Positions 54,873-64,000 are shown, counted from the first letter of the stretch. The stretch is 64,000 bases of DNA from Bifidobacterium biavatii DSM 23969 (GCF_000741165.1 NZ_JGYN01000003.1:41595-105594); one strand, 5' to 3'. Made by a program: numbers and translations. Notes: generated from the sequence alone by a model not told the origin.

Positions 54873-55859
54873 CTAGCCGAGTTCGGTGCGGCGATCGGCG
54901 AGATTCGAGCGGACTCGATTCCACGAGAACCGTTCCAGCGCCTCGTCAAGGCTCATGGGCGTGCCGAACGGGTCGTCCGCGTCGTTGGCGGACGCGTCGG
55001 ACAATCCCAGCAACCGTGCGCAGTAGCCGATGATCTGTTCGGGGGAGAGCCCCTCGCCACGCAGCGTGCCCATGTCCAGCGAACGTTCGCGTTTGGCCAG
55101 CCGCCGGCCGGCTGCATTGTCGATCAGCGGCAGATGCGCGAACGAGGGAACGTCGTTGCGCTCGCCGCCCGCCGAGCCGAATCCGAGCGAGACCAGCCGA
55201 TCGCGGATGTACAGCTGCAACGCGGTCGAACGCAGCAGATCGCGCCCGCGCACGATGTCGGTGACGCCCATGTCCAGATCGTCGACGGTCACCGCAAGCT
55301 GGTACGCAAACAGACCGTCCGCGCGGCGCATCACCGTATCGCCCAAATCGCGGGCCAGATTGAACGACTGCGCGCCGAACACGCGATCGTTGAACGCGAC
55401 GCTGACGTCGGGCGCGACCAGACGCAGCGAATGGCGCGCGCCCGCGTCCGCCCGACGCCAGGATTCGTCTGGATCGGCCTGCCACAGTCGGCGGCAGGTG
55501 CCCGGATACACCACGAATCCGTCGCCCTCTTGTGGCGCGGACGCGGCGCGGATATCCGCACGCGAACAGAAGCATGGGTAGACGAGATCGGCGTCGCGCA
55601 GCACGCGCAGCGCCTCCTCGTACCGGTCGAGCCGCTGCGACTGGTACACCGGCTCGCCGGTCCAGTCAAGGCCGAGCCAGTGCAGATCGTCCATGATCCA
55701 ACGGTCGGCGTCCGGGCGCACGCGCGGACGGTCGATGTCCTCGATGCGCAGGATCACGCCGTCGCCGCGGCTGGAGGCGGAAAGCCACGCGCCGAACATC
55801 GCATAGATGTTGCCGATGTGCATGCGGCCGGACGGGGTGGGGGCGAAACGGCCGGTCAT
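54873..55859 (-). CDS. gluQ: Glutamyl-Q tRNA(Asp) synthetase
   Basis: Attaches glutamate to the queuosine base of tRNA-Asp; it is a shortened GluRS without an anticodon-binding domain. 328 residues. Class I motif HIGH-like [13 protein letters not shown] after [19 protein letters not shown], zinc cysteines in YPCFCSR and YPGTCRR, and a late KRERS (KMSKS-like) in [16 protein letters not shown]. The lack of the C-terminal domain distinguishes it from gltX. Start at 55859. Confidence 0.92.
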   Translation of the reverse strand: MTGRFAPTPSGRMHIGNIYAMFGAWLSASSRGDGVILRIEDIDRPRVRPDADRWIMDDLHWLGLDWTGEPVYQSQRLDRYEEALRVLRDADLVYPCFCSRADIRAASAPQEGDGFVVYPGTCRRLWQADPDESWRRADAGARHSLRLVAPDVSVAFNDRVFGAQSFNLARDLGDTVMRRADGLFAYQLAVTVDDLDMGVTDIVRGRDLLRSTALQLYIRDRLVSLGFGSAGGERNDVPSFAHLPLIDNAAGRRLAKRERSLDMGTLRGEGLSPEQIIGYCARLLGLSDASANDADDPFGTPMSLDEALERFSWNRVRSNLADRRTELG

Positions 55860-55905
55860 ACTGCGATTTCCCCACGTTGCGCTATGTGTCGTCTCATCAT
55901 GCGTC

Positions 55906-56487
55906 TCACAGCACGCCGAGATGCTCGAGCAGCACCTTGAGGCCGATCAGCACCAGCACCACGCCGCCGGCGATCTGCGCGGGCTTTTGCCAGCGCGAGC
56001 CGAACATGCGGCCGATATACAGGCCCGCCGCCGAGAACGCGCCCGTGGTGACGCCGATCGTAAGCACCGACGACCACACGTTCACCTTCATGAACGCGAA
56101 GCTCACACCCACGGCAAACGCGTCGATGCTGCACGCCACGGCGAGCGGCAGCATGTGTTTCCAGTCGAATTCCGCGGTTTCCTTCGCGTTCTCCTCGTCC
56201 TCCTCGAACGCCTCGCGGATCATGTTGCCGCCGATGAACGCGAGCAGCGCGAAAATGATCCAATGGTCGACGGCAGTCACGTAGTGGGAGAACGTGGAAG
56301 CGAAGAAGAAGCCGAGCAACGGGAACAGCGCCTGGAATCCGCCGAACCACAGCGCCGTCTTGAGCGCGTCGACGTGACGCAGCTTGCGCACGGTGAGCCC
56401 CTTGCCGATCGAAACGGCAAAGGCGTCCATGGAAACGGAAACGGCAATGAGAAATGTCTGCAACATACTGGTATTACGAAGGTTCAT
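55906..56487 (-). CDS. mntP: Manganese efflux pump MntP
   Basis: A 193-residue membrane protein with six hydrophobic segments that exports Mn(II). [20 protein letters not shown] opens the first half and [20 protein letters not shown] the second; the paired MDAFAVS and IDAFAVG with their conserved Asp are the family hallmark. The frame begins at 56487, but MLQTF at 56466 is also possible, close to the length of known MntP proteins. The long leader upstream probably controls it. Confidence 0.92.
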   Translation of the reverse strand: MNLRNTSMLQTFLIAVSVSMDAFAVSIGKGLTVRKLRHVDALKTALWFGGFQALFPLLGFFFASTFSHYVTAVDHWIIFALLAFIGGNMIREAFEEDEENAKETAEFDWKHMLPLAVACSIDAFAVGVSFAFMKVNVWSSVLTIGVTTGAFSAAGLYIGRMFGSRWQKPAQIAGGVVLVLIGLKVLLEHLGVL

Positions 56488-56630
56488 CCCGCCGGTCTCC
56501 CCACGGGATGGGCCTCGACGGGACTCTCACCCGCCTACGCCTAGGGGTACCGACATTGAACTGCCAAGCCAACCAGCCGGGCTTTGAATCCAAGCGAATG
56601 CTGTTCGCGTGTCGTCAATTACGAGGTACC
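56488..56630 (-). promoter_or_regulatory. Long structured leader of mntP, candidate Mn riboswitch (yybP-ykoY-like)
   Basis: On the minus strand a TATAGT -10-like box lies near 56633, so the leader is about 140 nt. A closing stem can be drawn between CCCGGCTGGTT and GACCGGCGGG. The latter contains the conserved-looking GAGACC and overlaps the ribosome-binding region next to the ATG, which would suit a translational switch. mntP genes are classic targets of the yybP-ykoY riboswitch, but the usual GGGGAGUAG is not clearly present, so this assignment is tentative. Confidence 0.45.
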
Positions 56631-56772
56631 ACTATACACCGTTTCCGCTCTGCGAGTGGCTTTGCCGCGCTTTCACCGCGTCACCACACACCTTGTGGCA
56701 AACTATCAGTAGTTGTTTTCCGCAAGTGAGCGTTCCAAGCATCACCAGCATCTGAAAGAGGTTAGCGTGGCC

Positions 56773-58095
56773 ATGAATCCGGAGGAAGACGTCCTGCACG
56801 TCGAGGGCGGCAAGCCGCTGAACGGCACGATCAAGGTGCGCGGCGCGAAGAATTTCGTCAGCAAGGCCATGGTCGCCGCACTGCTCGCGCCCGGCAAGTC
56901 CGTGCTCAAGAACGTGCCCGAAATCCGCGACGTGCACGTCGTGTCCGATCTGCTGCGCTTGCACGGCGTCGAGGTCGACGTGGACGGCGCGAACGGCATC
57001 GTCACGATCGACGCGTCGCATGTCCAGCTCGCCGACGTGGCTGACGTGGACACGCTCTCCGGCTCGTCCCGTATCCCGATCCTCTTCTCCGGCCCGCTCG
57101 TGCATCGTCTGGGCGAGGCGTTCATCCCCGCGCTCGGCGGCTGCAACATCGGCGGCCGTCCGATCGACTTCCATCTCGAAACGCTGCGCAAGCTCGGCGC
57201 GACGGTCGACAAGGAGCACAAGGACGGCATCCACATCACCGCGCCGAACGGCCTGCACGGCGCGAAGATCCACCTGCCGTATCCGTCCGTCGGCGCGACC
57301 GAGCAGACGCTGCTCGCTGCCGTGCTCGCCGAAGGCAAGACCGAGCTGTCGGGCGCCGCGACCGAGCCGGAAATCATGGACCTGGTCTGCGTGCTGCAGA
57401 AGATGGGCGCGATCATTTCCGTGGACGTCGACCGTACGTTCCGCATCGAAGGCGTCAAGGAACTGTCCGGCTACACGCACACGTCGCTCACTGACCGCAT
57501 CGAGGCCGCGAGCTGGGCGTCCGCCGCGCTCGCCACGCACGGCGACATTTTCGTCAAGGGCGCGACCCAGCCGGAAATGATCACGTTCCTCAACGTGTTC
57601 CGCAAGGTCGGCGGCAAATTCGAAGTCACTGACAAGGGCATCCGCTTCTGGCATCCGGGCGGCGACCTGCACCCGGTCGCCATCGAAACGGACGTGCACC
57701 CCGGCTTCATGACCGACTGGCAGCAGCCGCTGGTCGTGGCGCTCACGCAGGCGAACGGCCTGTCGATCGTGCACGAAACCGTGTATGAGAACCGTTTCGG
57801 CTTCACCAAGCCGCTCGTGCAGATGGGCGCGACGATCCAGCTGTACCGCGAATGCCTCGGCTCGCTGCCGTGCCGCTTCCAACAGCGCAACTACAAGCAT
57901 TCGGCCGTGATCTTCGGACCGACGCCGCTGACCGGCCGCGACATCGACGTGCCGGATCTGCGCGGCGGATTCTCGCACCTGATCGCGGCGCTCGCCGCGT
58001 CCGGTCCGTCCGACGTGCACGGCATTTCGCTCATCGACCGCGGTTACGCGGACTTCCGCGGCAAGCTCGAGGCGCTCGGCGCGGACTTTGACTGA
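56773..58095 (+). CDS. murA: UDP-N-acetylglucosamine 1-carboxyvinyltransferase
   Basis: First committed step of peptidoglycan synthesis. The 440-residue protein has LNGTIKVRGAKNFVSKAMVA with the catalytic Lys-Asn pair (26-27), and the active-site loop ALGGCNIGGRPIDFH with Cys124, the residue attacked by fosfomycin. It ends SLIDRGYADFRGKLEALGAD. The ATG at 56773 is chosen; an in-frame GTG two codons upstream is also possible after GAAAGAGG. Divergent from mntP. Confidence 0.95.
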   Translation: MNPEEDVLHVEGGKPLNGTIKVRGAKNFVSKAMVAALLAPGKSVLKNVPEIRDVHVVSDLLRLHGVEVDVDGANGIVTIDASHVQLADVADVDTLSGSSRIPILFSGPLVHRLGEAFIPALGGCNIGGRPIDFHLETLRKLGATVDKEHKDGIHITAPNGLHGAKIHLPYPSVGATEQTLLAAVLAEGKTELSGAATEPEIMDLVCVLQKMGAIISVDVDRTFRIEGVKELSGYTHTSLTDRIEAASWASAALATHGDIFVKGATQPEMITFLNVFRKVGGKFEVTDKGIRFWHPGGDLHPVAIETDVHPGFMTDWQQPLVVALTQANGLSIVHETVYENRFGFTKPLVQMGATIQLYRECLGSLPCRFQQRNYKHSAVIFGPTPLTGRDIDVPDLRGGFSHLIAALAASGPSDVHGISLIDRGYADFRGKLEALGADFD

Positions 58096-58144
58096 TCGCT
58101 GATTGACTGATCGCGGCCAATAGTTTTGGCTGGCTGATCGGCTG

Positions 58145-58182
58145 ACGGCCGGCATCCGTATGGTACGGGTGTCGGCCGTTTC
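58145..58182 (+). terminator. Terminator of murA
   Basis: ACGGCCGRCA-type arms (ACGGCCGGCATCCGT and ACGGGTGTCGGCCGT) around ATGGT with two non-pairing positions, then TTCGTT. Confidence 0.75.
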
Positions 58183-58319
58183 GTTATGCACGATTGCATG
58201 ATCCGCTGCGCGCGATGATTGCGTGCGTTGGATCGGACGCGACAGTCGCATGCGATGATTGCGTGCGACCATCGTGACGTCGTGCGATGTCGTGCGTGAC
58301 CGTCGTGCGAGGCAAGCCG

Positions 58320-59684
58320 CTACTCATCGAACCGGCGCGAGAACGGCGTCATCATGGCCGTGACCAGACCGCACGCCGCGGTCGTGACGAGCAGGATCGC
58401 CGCGACCGGGAACCGGTCGTACGTCCAGCCGTACGTCATCTGTCCGAGCGGCTGTGCGCAGATGCACAGCGCGCCGAAGATCGACATCACCTTGCCAGTC
58501 ATCGCTTCCGGCGTGCTCATCTGAATCGCCGGCGCGGCGATCAGGTTCGTGAAGCAGCAGCAGATCATCGACGCGCATTCGAACGCGACCATCACCGCGA
58601 GCTTCGTCCATGCGCCGACCGGCAGCAGGAACACCAGTCCTTGCGGCAGCAGCGTCAGTGTGAACGCGACGAGCGCGGCCGGCATACGGTCCATCGACAG
58701 CTTCGCGGCGAACATTCCGGCGATGATCGCCCCGGCGACTCCCGCCACGCCAACCATGCCGTCGGCCACGCCGTACACGGTCGCGTCGAATCCCAGCACG
58801 GTGCGGATCGTGTACGCGACGCCGACGTTCGAATATCCGATGATCACGAAGTTCAGCCCGGCCGCGAATAGCGCCAGCTTAAACACGTTCGGCCGGTCGC
58901 GCAGCAGGAATCGGAGTCCGGCCTTGAAATCGTCGAACGGCGAGGGCAGTTCGCCGTCGCGTTCCGGCGCGCCGAGCCGGATGAACCGTTCGAGCACGGC
59001 CGCCGCCGCGAAACTGACCACGGCGATCAGCATCATCGCACGAATGCCGAGCGCCGAGTACAGCACGCCGCCGAGAAAGCTCGGCAGCAGGTTGCAGAGC
59101 ATCTGCACCTGATTGGTCACGGCCGTGGCCTGCCGTACGGTCTCCTCACCGTAGCGGCGGTACATTTGCGGAATCGCGGCCTGCACGGTCGGCGTTTCGA
59201 ACGCCTCGAGCACGGCGAGCAGAATCTGCATGACCGCGACGGCGGCGATGCTGAAGCCTGCCGTCGCGAACACGATTGCGCTGACTGCCACGATGGCTGC
59301 GCGGCCCGCGTCCAGTGCGACCATGATGGTGCGGCGGTTCATGCGGTCCGCGAGCACGCCTCCGAACGGCGAGCAGACGATGGTCGGCACGACCGCCGCG
59401 GCTAGGATCGACGCGAAGACGGTGGCGGAGCCGGTGCGATCGAGCACCCACATCGCCATGGCGAAGCTGAGCGTCGCGTCGCCGAACAGGGAGATGCCCT
59501 GACCGGCGATGAGCAGCGCGAAGTCGCGCGATTTGAGCGGGGAGACCGTGCCGTCGGGCGAGCTTTTCGTATTGGCTGCGGGTGTGCCGTCCGGAGCGTT
59601 GCCGTGCGGGAGCGTAGGGGACGTCGGGAGGGACGTTGATGCTGATGATGCGGGCTGCTGCCGCGATTCGGTTGGATGGGTCAT
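58320..59684 (-). CDS. MFS transporter (probable drug efflux)
   Basis: A 454-residue membrane protein with about twelve hydrophobic segments after a 45-residue Ser/Pro/Thr-rich cytoplasmic start. SRDFALLIAGQGISLFGDAT then LSFAMAMWVLDRTGSATVFA is typical of the DHA3-like (MFS_3/enterobactin exporter) group. GGVLADRMNRRTIMVALDAG is the loop 2-3 motif. AAAGGAA lies before the ATG. A palindromic site in its upstream region matches one before the nearby TetR gene, so efflux of a compound sensed by that regulator is likely. Confidence 0.88.
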   Translation of the reverse strand: MTHPTESRQQPASSASTSLPTSPTLPHGNAPDGTPAANTKSSPDGTVSPLKSRDFALLIAGQGISLFGDATLSFAMAMWVLDRTGSATVFASILAAAVVPTIVCSPFGGVLADRMNRRTIMVALDAGRAAIVAVSAIVFATAGFSIAAVAVMQILLAVLEAFETPTVQAAIPQMYRRYGEETVRQATAVTNQVQMLCNLLPSFLGGVLYSALGIRAMMLIAVVSFAAAAVLERFIRLGAPERDGELPSPFDDFKAGLRFLLRDRPNVFKLALFAAGLNFVIIGYSNVGVAYTIRTVLGFDATVYGVADGMVGVAGVAGAIIAGMFAAKLSMDRMPAALVAFTLTLLPQGLVFLLPVGAWTKLAVMVAFECASMICCCFTNLIAAPAIQMSTPEAMTGKVMSIFGALCICAQPLGQMTYGWTYDRFPVAAILLVTTAACGLVTAMMTPFSRRFDE

Positions 59685-59764
59685 GATGATGGTTCCTTTC
59701 TTGCGTTGCTGGTTGCACTGCCGCGGTTGCGCTGATGCGTGGATGCGTTGATGGCGGTGCTCGA

Positions 59765-59793
59765 TTATTCATACCGACCGACGGTATGAATAA
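59765..59793. promoter_or_regulatory. TetR-type operator upstream of the MFS gene
   Basis: Perfect palindrome centred on ATTCATACCG-ACCGA-CGGTATGAAT. The core ATACC-N7-GGTAT is shared with the palindrome at 60725-60753, with the same spacing. Confidence 0.8.
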
Positions 59794-60031
59794 AACCGTT
59801 GCATTGACGACCGCTGATGGATTGCGCATGATTGCTGGAATGTCCTTTGCTGTTGCGATGGCGGATGTCGTTGCTGATGCGACAGTGAACGCCGTACCGG
59901 TGATGTTCCGCCGGCGGCCGCCGCCATGAAACGATGCCGCCGGCCGTGCCGTCTGATTGCTGGTGTCGGCTGTCGCCTTGCCTGCCGGGCCGACTGTCGG
60001 AATGCTGGCTGCCGGCCGTATTGCGTGTCGG

Positions 60032-60682
60032 CTACTGCGTTCGCGCGACGTGCATCATGCCATCGATCGTCTGCTGTTCGAGATCGTCGTCGAATACCGG
60101 CGCGCCGACCGCGTCGAGCATCGTGCGCAGGCATCGCACGCGACGCTCCATCTCTCCGCGGGTGGCGGGGTAGAAGTGCGGCATCAGCCAGTAGTTGCAC
60201 AACAGCGCCAGTAGCTGCGCGACTTCTGCCGGGTATTCGGTCGGCATCGAACCGTCGCGCACGCCCTCGTCGATCAGCGAGCGGAGGAACTCCGGCAGCT
60301 TGGTTGACCAGAACTGCAGATTCGAGGCGAGCGTCGCCGGATCATCGAGAAACGGCATCGTCTCGCGCGCGAGGTTCAGGTGTTCGAGACTGTTCATCGA
60401 TGTGGAGAACAGCAGTCGGATCTTCTCCAGTCCGGTCAGATCGTCGCGCGCGTCCATCTGTTCCTTCAGATTCCGATATGCGGCCCAGTCGTCGTCGCTG
60501 AGCCGTTCCAGAATCGCGTCCTTCGACTTGAAGTGGTGGTAGATCGCGCCTTTCGACAGGTCGCCGAGGCGGTTGACGATGTCCTGGATGGTTGTCTTCT
60601 CGTAGCCCTGCTCCGCGAACAGCTCGCGCGCGGCGTCAAGGATGCGTCGCTCGGTGACTTCCGGGTGCGCGTTGCGTGCCAT
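60032..60682 (-). CDS. TetR family transcriptional regulator
   Basis: A 216-residue repressor. The DNA-binding part is EVTERRILDAARELFAEQGY then EKTTIQDIVNRLGDLSKGAI, ending YHHFKSKDAILERL, the standard TetR_N helix-turn-helix. The C-terminal ligand-binding part is helical, with no recognised family. I chose the ATG at 60682 (MARNAHPE); the frame goes on to 60871 without homology. It probably represses itself and the MFS gene through the matching palindromes. The gap between the two genes (59794-60031) contains nothing else I can support. Confidence 0.92.
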   Translation of the reverse strand: MARNAHPEVTERRILDAARELFAEQGYEKTTIQDIVNRLGDLSKGAIYHHFKSKDAILERLSDDDWAAYRNLKEQMDARDDLTGLEKIRLLFSTSMNSLEHLNLARETMPFLDDPATLASNLQFWSTKLPEFLRSLIDEGVRDGSMPTEYPAEVAQLLALLCNYWLMPHFYPATRGEMERRVRCLRTMLDAVGAPVFDDDLEQQTIDGMMHVARTQ

Positions 60683-60724
60683 GTGTGCCTCCCTATGCCC
60701 GTCTGTCCAGACGATATTGCGGCA

Positions 60725-60753
60725 TTTTACATACCAACGGTCGGTATGTAAAA
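60725..60753. promoter_or_regulatory. TetR-type operator upstream of the tetR gene
   Basis: TTTTACATACC-AACGGTC-GGTATGTAAAA, perfect 11-bp arms, 43 bp before the tetR start. The same ATACC-N7-GGTAT core as at 59765-59793 supports autoregulation. Confidence 0.8.
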
Positions 60754-60961
60754 GGGGTGTGTGTCGTCGGTTTCCCGTTCGCTGTTCAGTGAACCATTCT
60801 CGATAAGAACAGTGCGAGCCAAACGCACAATACCGCTCAATTGAACATCCTAAGAACCGTTGGAATCGCAACGCCGGCGAGAGTCATATGTTCGATTCGG
60901 ACCGGGCGATCCTCACACTTTTCCTATTGAGCACGATTCGCTGAACACAATCATCAGTACA

Positions 60962-61863
60962 ATGGGGCGCATGGCATCCAAAGGAAAACCGTCACCGCGC
61001 TCCGCGGTCAAGCCGCTCTCCGACGCGCAGGTGACGAAACTGGCAAAGGCGCACCATCTGGTCGACCCGATGCGTGACCTGCCGACCGGGCCGAACCGGC
61101 GCATCAACCAGGCCGAAATTGACGCGCAGCATCCCAAAGGCACCGCGCGCCTGCTCAAGGGCGTCGACGTCGTCTTCAACGCCAGCTGCAAAACGCTCGC
61201 GTGGGGACTTGACAACATCCCCGAAACCGGCCCGTTCATCACCGCCGCCACGCACGTGACCATGTTCGACGTGTTCGTGCCGATGGCCAGCCTGTTCCAC
61301 ATGGGCCGTCGCCCGCGCTACATGGCCAAGGCCGAAATGGCCCATTGGCCCGTCATCGGCAAATGGTTCCAGCTTGTCGGCATGCAGCCCGTACAGCGCC
61401 GCAGCGGCAAGGCCAAGGCGATCGAGGAAACGTCCATCGAAATCCTGACCTCCGGCCGTCCGCTCACCGTCTGGCCGGAAGGCACCGTGACGCGAGACCC
61501 GAAGAAATGGCCGATGAGCATGAAGAACGGCGTCGGCGTGATCGCGCTCGAGGCCTCGCGCCGGCTCGGCCACCAGGTTCCGCTGTTCTGTGCGGTGACG
61601 TGGGGCGCGGCCAGCATCAACACTGGTGGCCGTGGCCGCGCAAGAACGTCGTCATGTGCTACGACGCGCAGCTCGACTACGCGGACCTGTTGGAGGGCAG
61701 CGGCGACTGGACCGAGGGCATTGACGGTGTGCCGGCTGCGCTCGCCGACGAGCTCACCCGCCGCATCCGCGTGCGCATGACCGAGATCATGGCCGAAATC
61801 CGCGGTGAATCCGCGCCGGACGGCTACTGGGACTACCGCACCATGAAGCGTGTCAAGGACTGA
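60962..61863 (+). pseudogene. plsC: 1-acylglycerol-3-phosphate acyltransferase, frameshifted near 61622
   Basis: Makes phosphatidic acid for membrane lipids. The first frame has HVTMFD (the catalytic Hx4D, about residue 98), PVIGKWFQLVGMQPVQRR and TVWPEGTVTRD (the EGT block). After about 61620 it degenerates into Arg/Ala/Thr nonsense. The -1 frame continues naturally with HWWPWPRKNVVMCYDAQLDY and ends at 61863 in YRTMKRVKD. One missing base in CATCAACACTGG would explain it (AAA in place of AA). The catalytic half is intact. A sequence error or a recent mutation are both possible; gpsA follows 27 bp later, so they look co-transcribed. The ATG at 60971 is an alternative start. Confidence 0.8.
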
Positions 61864-61890
61864 ACGGAACAGGAACAAAGGAGCAACGTA

Positions 61891-62886
61891 ATGAACATAA
61901 CGGTACTGGGCGCGGGCGCATGGGGTACTGCTTTCGGCCAGGTGCTGGCCGACGCCGGCAACAACGTGACGATGTGGGCGCGCGAGCCCGAAATCGTCGA
62001 AGGCATCCGCGACCACCACCACAACGGCGTACGTCTGCCGTCCGTGGAGAAGCTGCCTGACAATATGACCGCCACCGGCGACCGCGCCGAATCCGTCAAG
62101 GACGCCGAAATCGTCGTCGTCGCCATCGCTGCGCAGTTCGCGCGCGTCGCGCTTGCTGACTTCAAGGGCCTCATCCCGTCCGACGCGATCGTCGTCAGCC
62201 TGATGAAGGGCATCGAACGCGGCACCAGCAAGCGCATGGACGAAGTCGTGCGCGAGGCGCTCGACCTGCCGGCTGACCGGTTCGCCGCCATTTCCGGCCC
62301 GAACCTGAGCAAGGAGATCGCCGACCGTCAGCCCGCGGCCACGGTCGTCGGCTGCGCGAACATCGACAATGCGCGCAAGGTCGCCGCCGCCTGCACCACC
62401 GACTATTTCAAGGCGTTCGTCACCACCGACGTGATCGGCCTGGAGATGTGCGGCTCGCTGAAGAACGTGGTCGCGCTCGCCGTCGGCATGGCGCGCGGCG
62501 CGGGCTACGGCGAGAACACGGCCGCGATGATCGAGACCCGCGGTCTGGCCGAACTCACCGCGCTCGGCCAGGCGGCCGGCGCCGATCCGAAGACGTTCGC
62601 CGGACTCGCCGGTGTGGGCGATCTGATTGCAACGTGCGGTTCGCCGCTGAGCCGTAACTACACGTTCGGCTCGAATCTGGGCAAGGGCCTGTCCGTCGAG
62701 GAAGCGACGCGCGTGAGCAACGGCGTGGCCGAGGGCGTGCCGACGACGGATGCGGTCGTTGCGCTCGGCGACGAGCTCGGCGTGCCGACGCCGCTGGCGT
62801 TTGCGATGAGCCGCGTGCTGTCGGAGGGCATTTCCTGTCAGCAGATGCTCGCCGAGCTGTTCGGTTCGGAGATCACCGAGGAGTGA
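61891..62886 (+). CDS. gpsA: Glycerol-3-phosphate dehydrogenase (NAD(P)+)
   Basis: Reduces dihydroxyacetone phosphate to glycerol-3-phosphate for phospholipids. The 331-residue protein starts MNITVLGAGAWGTAFGQVLA (Rossmann GxGxxG), with AISGPNLSKEIADRQPAAT and EMCGSLKNVVALAVGMARGA (catalytic Lys in KNV) and GLAGVGDLIATCGSPLSRNY. Complete. AAAGGAGC precedes the ATG. It forms a pair with the upstream acyltransferase, both in lipid synthesis. Confidence 0.96.
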   Translation: MNITVLGAGAWGTAFGQVLADAGNNVTMWAREPEIVEGIRDHHHNGVRLPSVEKLPDNMTATGDRAESVKDAEIVVVAIAAQFARVALADFKGLIPSDAIVVSLMKGIERGTSKRMDEVVREALDLPADRFAAISGPNLSKEIADRQPAATVVGCANIDNARKVAAACTTDYFKAFVTTDVIGLEMCGSLKNVVALAVGMARGAGYGENTAAMIETRGLAELTALGQAAGADPKTFAGLAGVGDLIATCGSPLSRNYTFGSNLGKGLSVEEATRVSNGVAEGVPTTDAVVALGDELGVPTPLAFAMSRVLSEGISCQQMLAELFGSEITEE

Positions 62887-62986
62887 TCGTCTGATCGTCG
62901 CTACCGGTGTAGTCCATGCCGCTTACGTTGTGCGCATCGCCGCTGATGTGGCCAATGTATGACGCGTATGGGAATCGGAATTGATG

Positions 62987-63022
62987 CAGGGTTTCGTCTT
63001 GCTGGAGACGGAACCCTGTTCG
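62987..63022 (+). terminator. Terminator after gpsA
   Basis: CAGGGTTTCGTCT and AGACGGAACCCTG arms (one mismatch), followed by TTCGTTT. Confidence 0.7.
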
Positions 63023-63459
63023 TTTATGCGTATATGTGCGCGGGTGGGATACGTTCCGCATATGTTCCGCGTGTATGCGTTGCGTATCGCTACGCACGGC
63101 GGTGTCGTTTGGTTGTGTGCTGGTTACGGGGTGCTGGTTATGCGGTTTGGTTGCGTTGGCGATGACGGGTGGGCTTCGCGGGATTCCCGTGAGCTTTGCG
63201 TGATGAAGCTGTTGTGACACGCCGTCTATTGGTTGTGTGTTGTTCATCTGGGTGTTGTTTTTGGGGTTTAGGATGGTTGTAGACGTGGTTTGGTGCGTTT
63301 GCGACACGCCGAGGGAGTCGTGTGTTTTCAGTGGTTTTGGGGTGTTGTTGTGTTTGTTGGTTTGCGTGGTTGTGGGTTGTCGTGTATGTTTATCTCTTGC
63401 TGCCGGTCAGCGAGTGGTTCTCTTCTTTGGGGTTGCGGACTGATCGTGTGGTGGTGGTT
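63023..63459. other. Upstream region of the rRNA operon, G/T-skewed
   Basis: No gene is supported. The plus strand is strongly enriched in G and T (for example TTGGTTGTGTGTTGTTC, GGTGTTGTTTTTGGGG). The rRNA promoters should lie in this stretch, but I cannot single them out. Confidence 0.5.
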
Positions 63460-63485
63460 TGAGAACTCAAGAGCGTGTTTGTACT
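63460..63485 (+). promoter_or_regulatory. rRNA leader boxA-like antitermination site
   Basis: TGAGAACTCAAGAGCGTGTT matches the conserved leader element seen before 16S genes in many actinobacteria, about 195 bp ahead of the 16S gene. Confidence 0.6.
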
Positions 63486-63654
63486 ACTTTTTAGAGTCAA
63501 TGTTTTGATTGCCAGTTTGTTGTCCGCCTGCTGCTGTTTGTGGTGGTGGGTCTGTGTGAGCAGGTAATGGATGGCAAGGTTTTTGTGTGAATGTCCTTCC
63601 TTATAGGATGTTCCGTCAATATGTATGAGAGTCATTGTTGGTTCTCTTTGCAAG

Positions 63655-64000
63655 TTTTTTTGTGGAGGGTTCGATTCTGGCTCAGGATGAACGCTGGCGG
63701 CGTGCTTAACACATGCAAGTCGAACGGGATCTGGAGTGCTTGCACTCTGGTGAGAGTGGCGAACGGGTGAGTAATGCGTGACTGACCTGCCCTGTACTTT
63801 GGAATAGCTCCTGGAAACGGGTGGTAATGCCGAATGTTCCACATGAGTGCATGCGATTGTGGGAAAGGGTTTACCGGTGATGGGATGGGGTCGCGTCCTA
63901 TCAGCTTGTTGGTGAGGTAATGGCTTACCAAGGCTTCGACGGGTAGCGGCCTGAGAGGGTGACCGGCCACATTGGGACTGAGATACGGCCCAGACTCCTA
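63655..64000 (+). rRNA. 16S ribosomal RNA, 5' part (cut by window edge)
   Basis: Begins TTTTTGTGGAGGGTTCGATT, the conserved 16S start, and includes GATGAACGCTGGCGGCGTGC and the helix-9/10 region. About the first 346 bases are in the window. The sequence style is bifidobacterial. The strand fits an rrn operon reading to the right. Confidence 0.97.

Overview
The window is a high-GC actinobacterial chromosome segment. Bifidobacterium is strongly suggested by the GH42, GH43, GH31 and GH36 sugar-hydrolase repertoire under LacI-type regulators, the 5' part of a 16S rRNA gene at the right edge, and the general protein style. I do not name a species.

Layout. (1) 1-2985: end of an integrated element with a replication initiator of the CRESS/geminivirus type (HUH endonuclease plus superfamily 3 helicase, cut by the window edge), convergent with a large tyrosine integrase. 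(2) 3.3-16.1 kb: TauE-type exporter, coaX, an orphan sugar-binding lipoprotein, GH42 beta-galactosidase divergent from its LacI regulator, an RluA-type pseudouridine synthase, a lipoprotein, glmS, a small XRE regulator and a HEPN/MNT pair. (3) 16.2-27.7 kb: polar amino-acid ABC transporter with two tandem binding proteins, smpB, a CHAP peptidoglycan hydrolase, ftsX, ftsE with a very long disordered tail, prfB and a 43-residue membrane protein. (4) 27.7-39.8 kb: carbohydrate island. A hairpin-rich intergenic stretch, a gene remnant, an IS3-type element and a 5'-truncated sugar ABC permease are followed by two GH43-like enzymes, GH31, LacI and GH36. Palindromic operator candidates lie before the second GH43-like gene and before GH31. 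(5) 40-47 kb: small and hypothetical genes, ADP-ribosylglycohydrolase, tRNA-Lys, tRNA-Thr, tRNA-Ser, an AAA_4-type remnant and a partial tRNA-Ser duplication. (6) 47-63 kb: housekeeping genes rlmH, glf, prs, rpsF-ssb-rpsR-rplI, tRNA-Lys, aquaporin, a DUF3152-like metalloprotease, gluQ, mntP with a structured leader, murA, an MFS pump with a TetR regulator and matching palindromic operators, plsC (frameshifted) and gpsA. (7) 63.46-64 kb: rRNA leader with a boxA-like site and the start of 16S rRNA.

How the genes fit together. The GH enzymes and binding proteins point to scavenging of plant or host glycans, with local LacI control. Cell-wall functions (glmS, murA, glf, CHAP hydrolase, FtsEX) are scattered through the window. 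Intergenic regions carry at least four families of dispersed palindromic repeats, plus a tandem 63-bp hairpin array and an array of TATGCCCACRATC-like motifs between glmS and the XRE gene. The most unusual items are the integrated CRESS-like Rep element, the hairpin run at 27.98-28.17 kb, the glmS-XRE motif array, and the IS3 element joined to remnants of two different genes.
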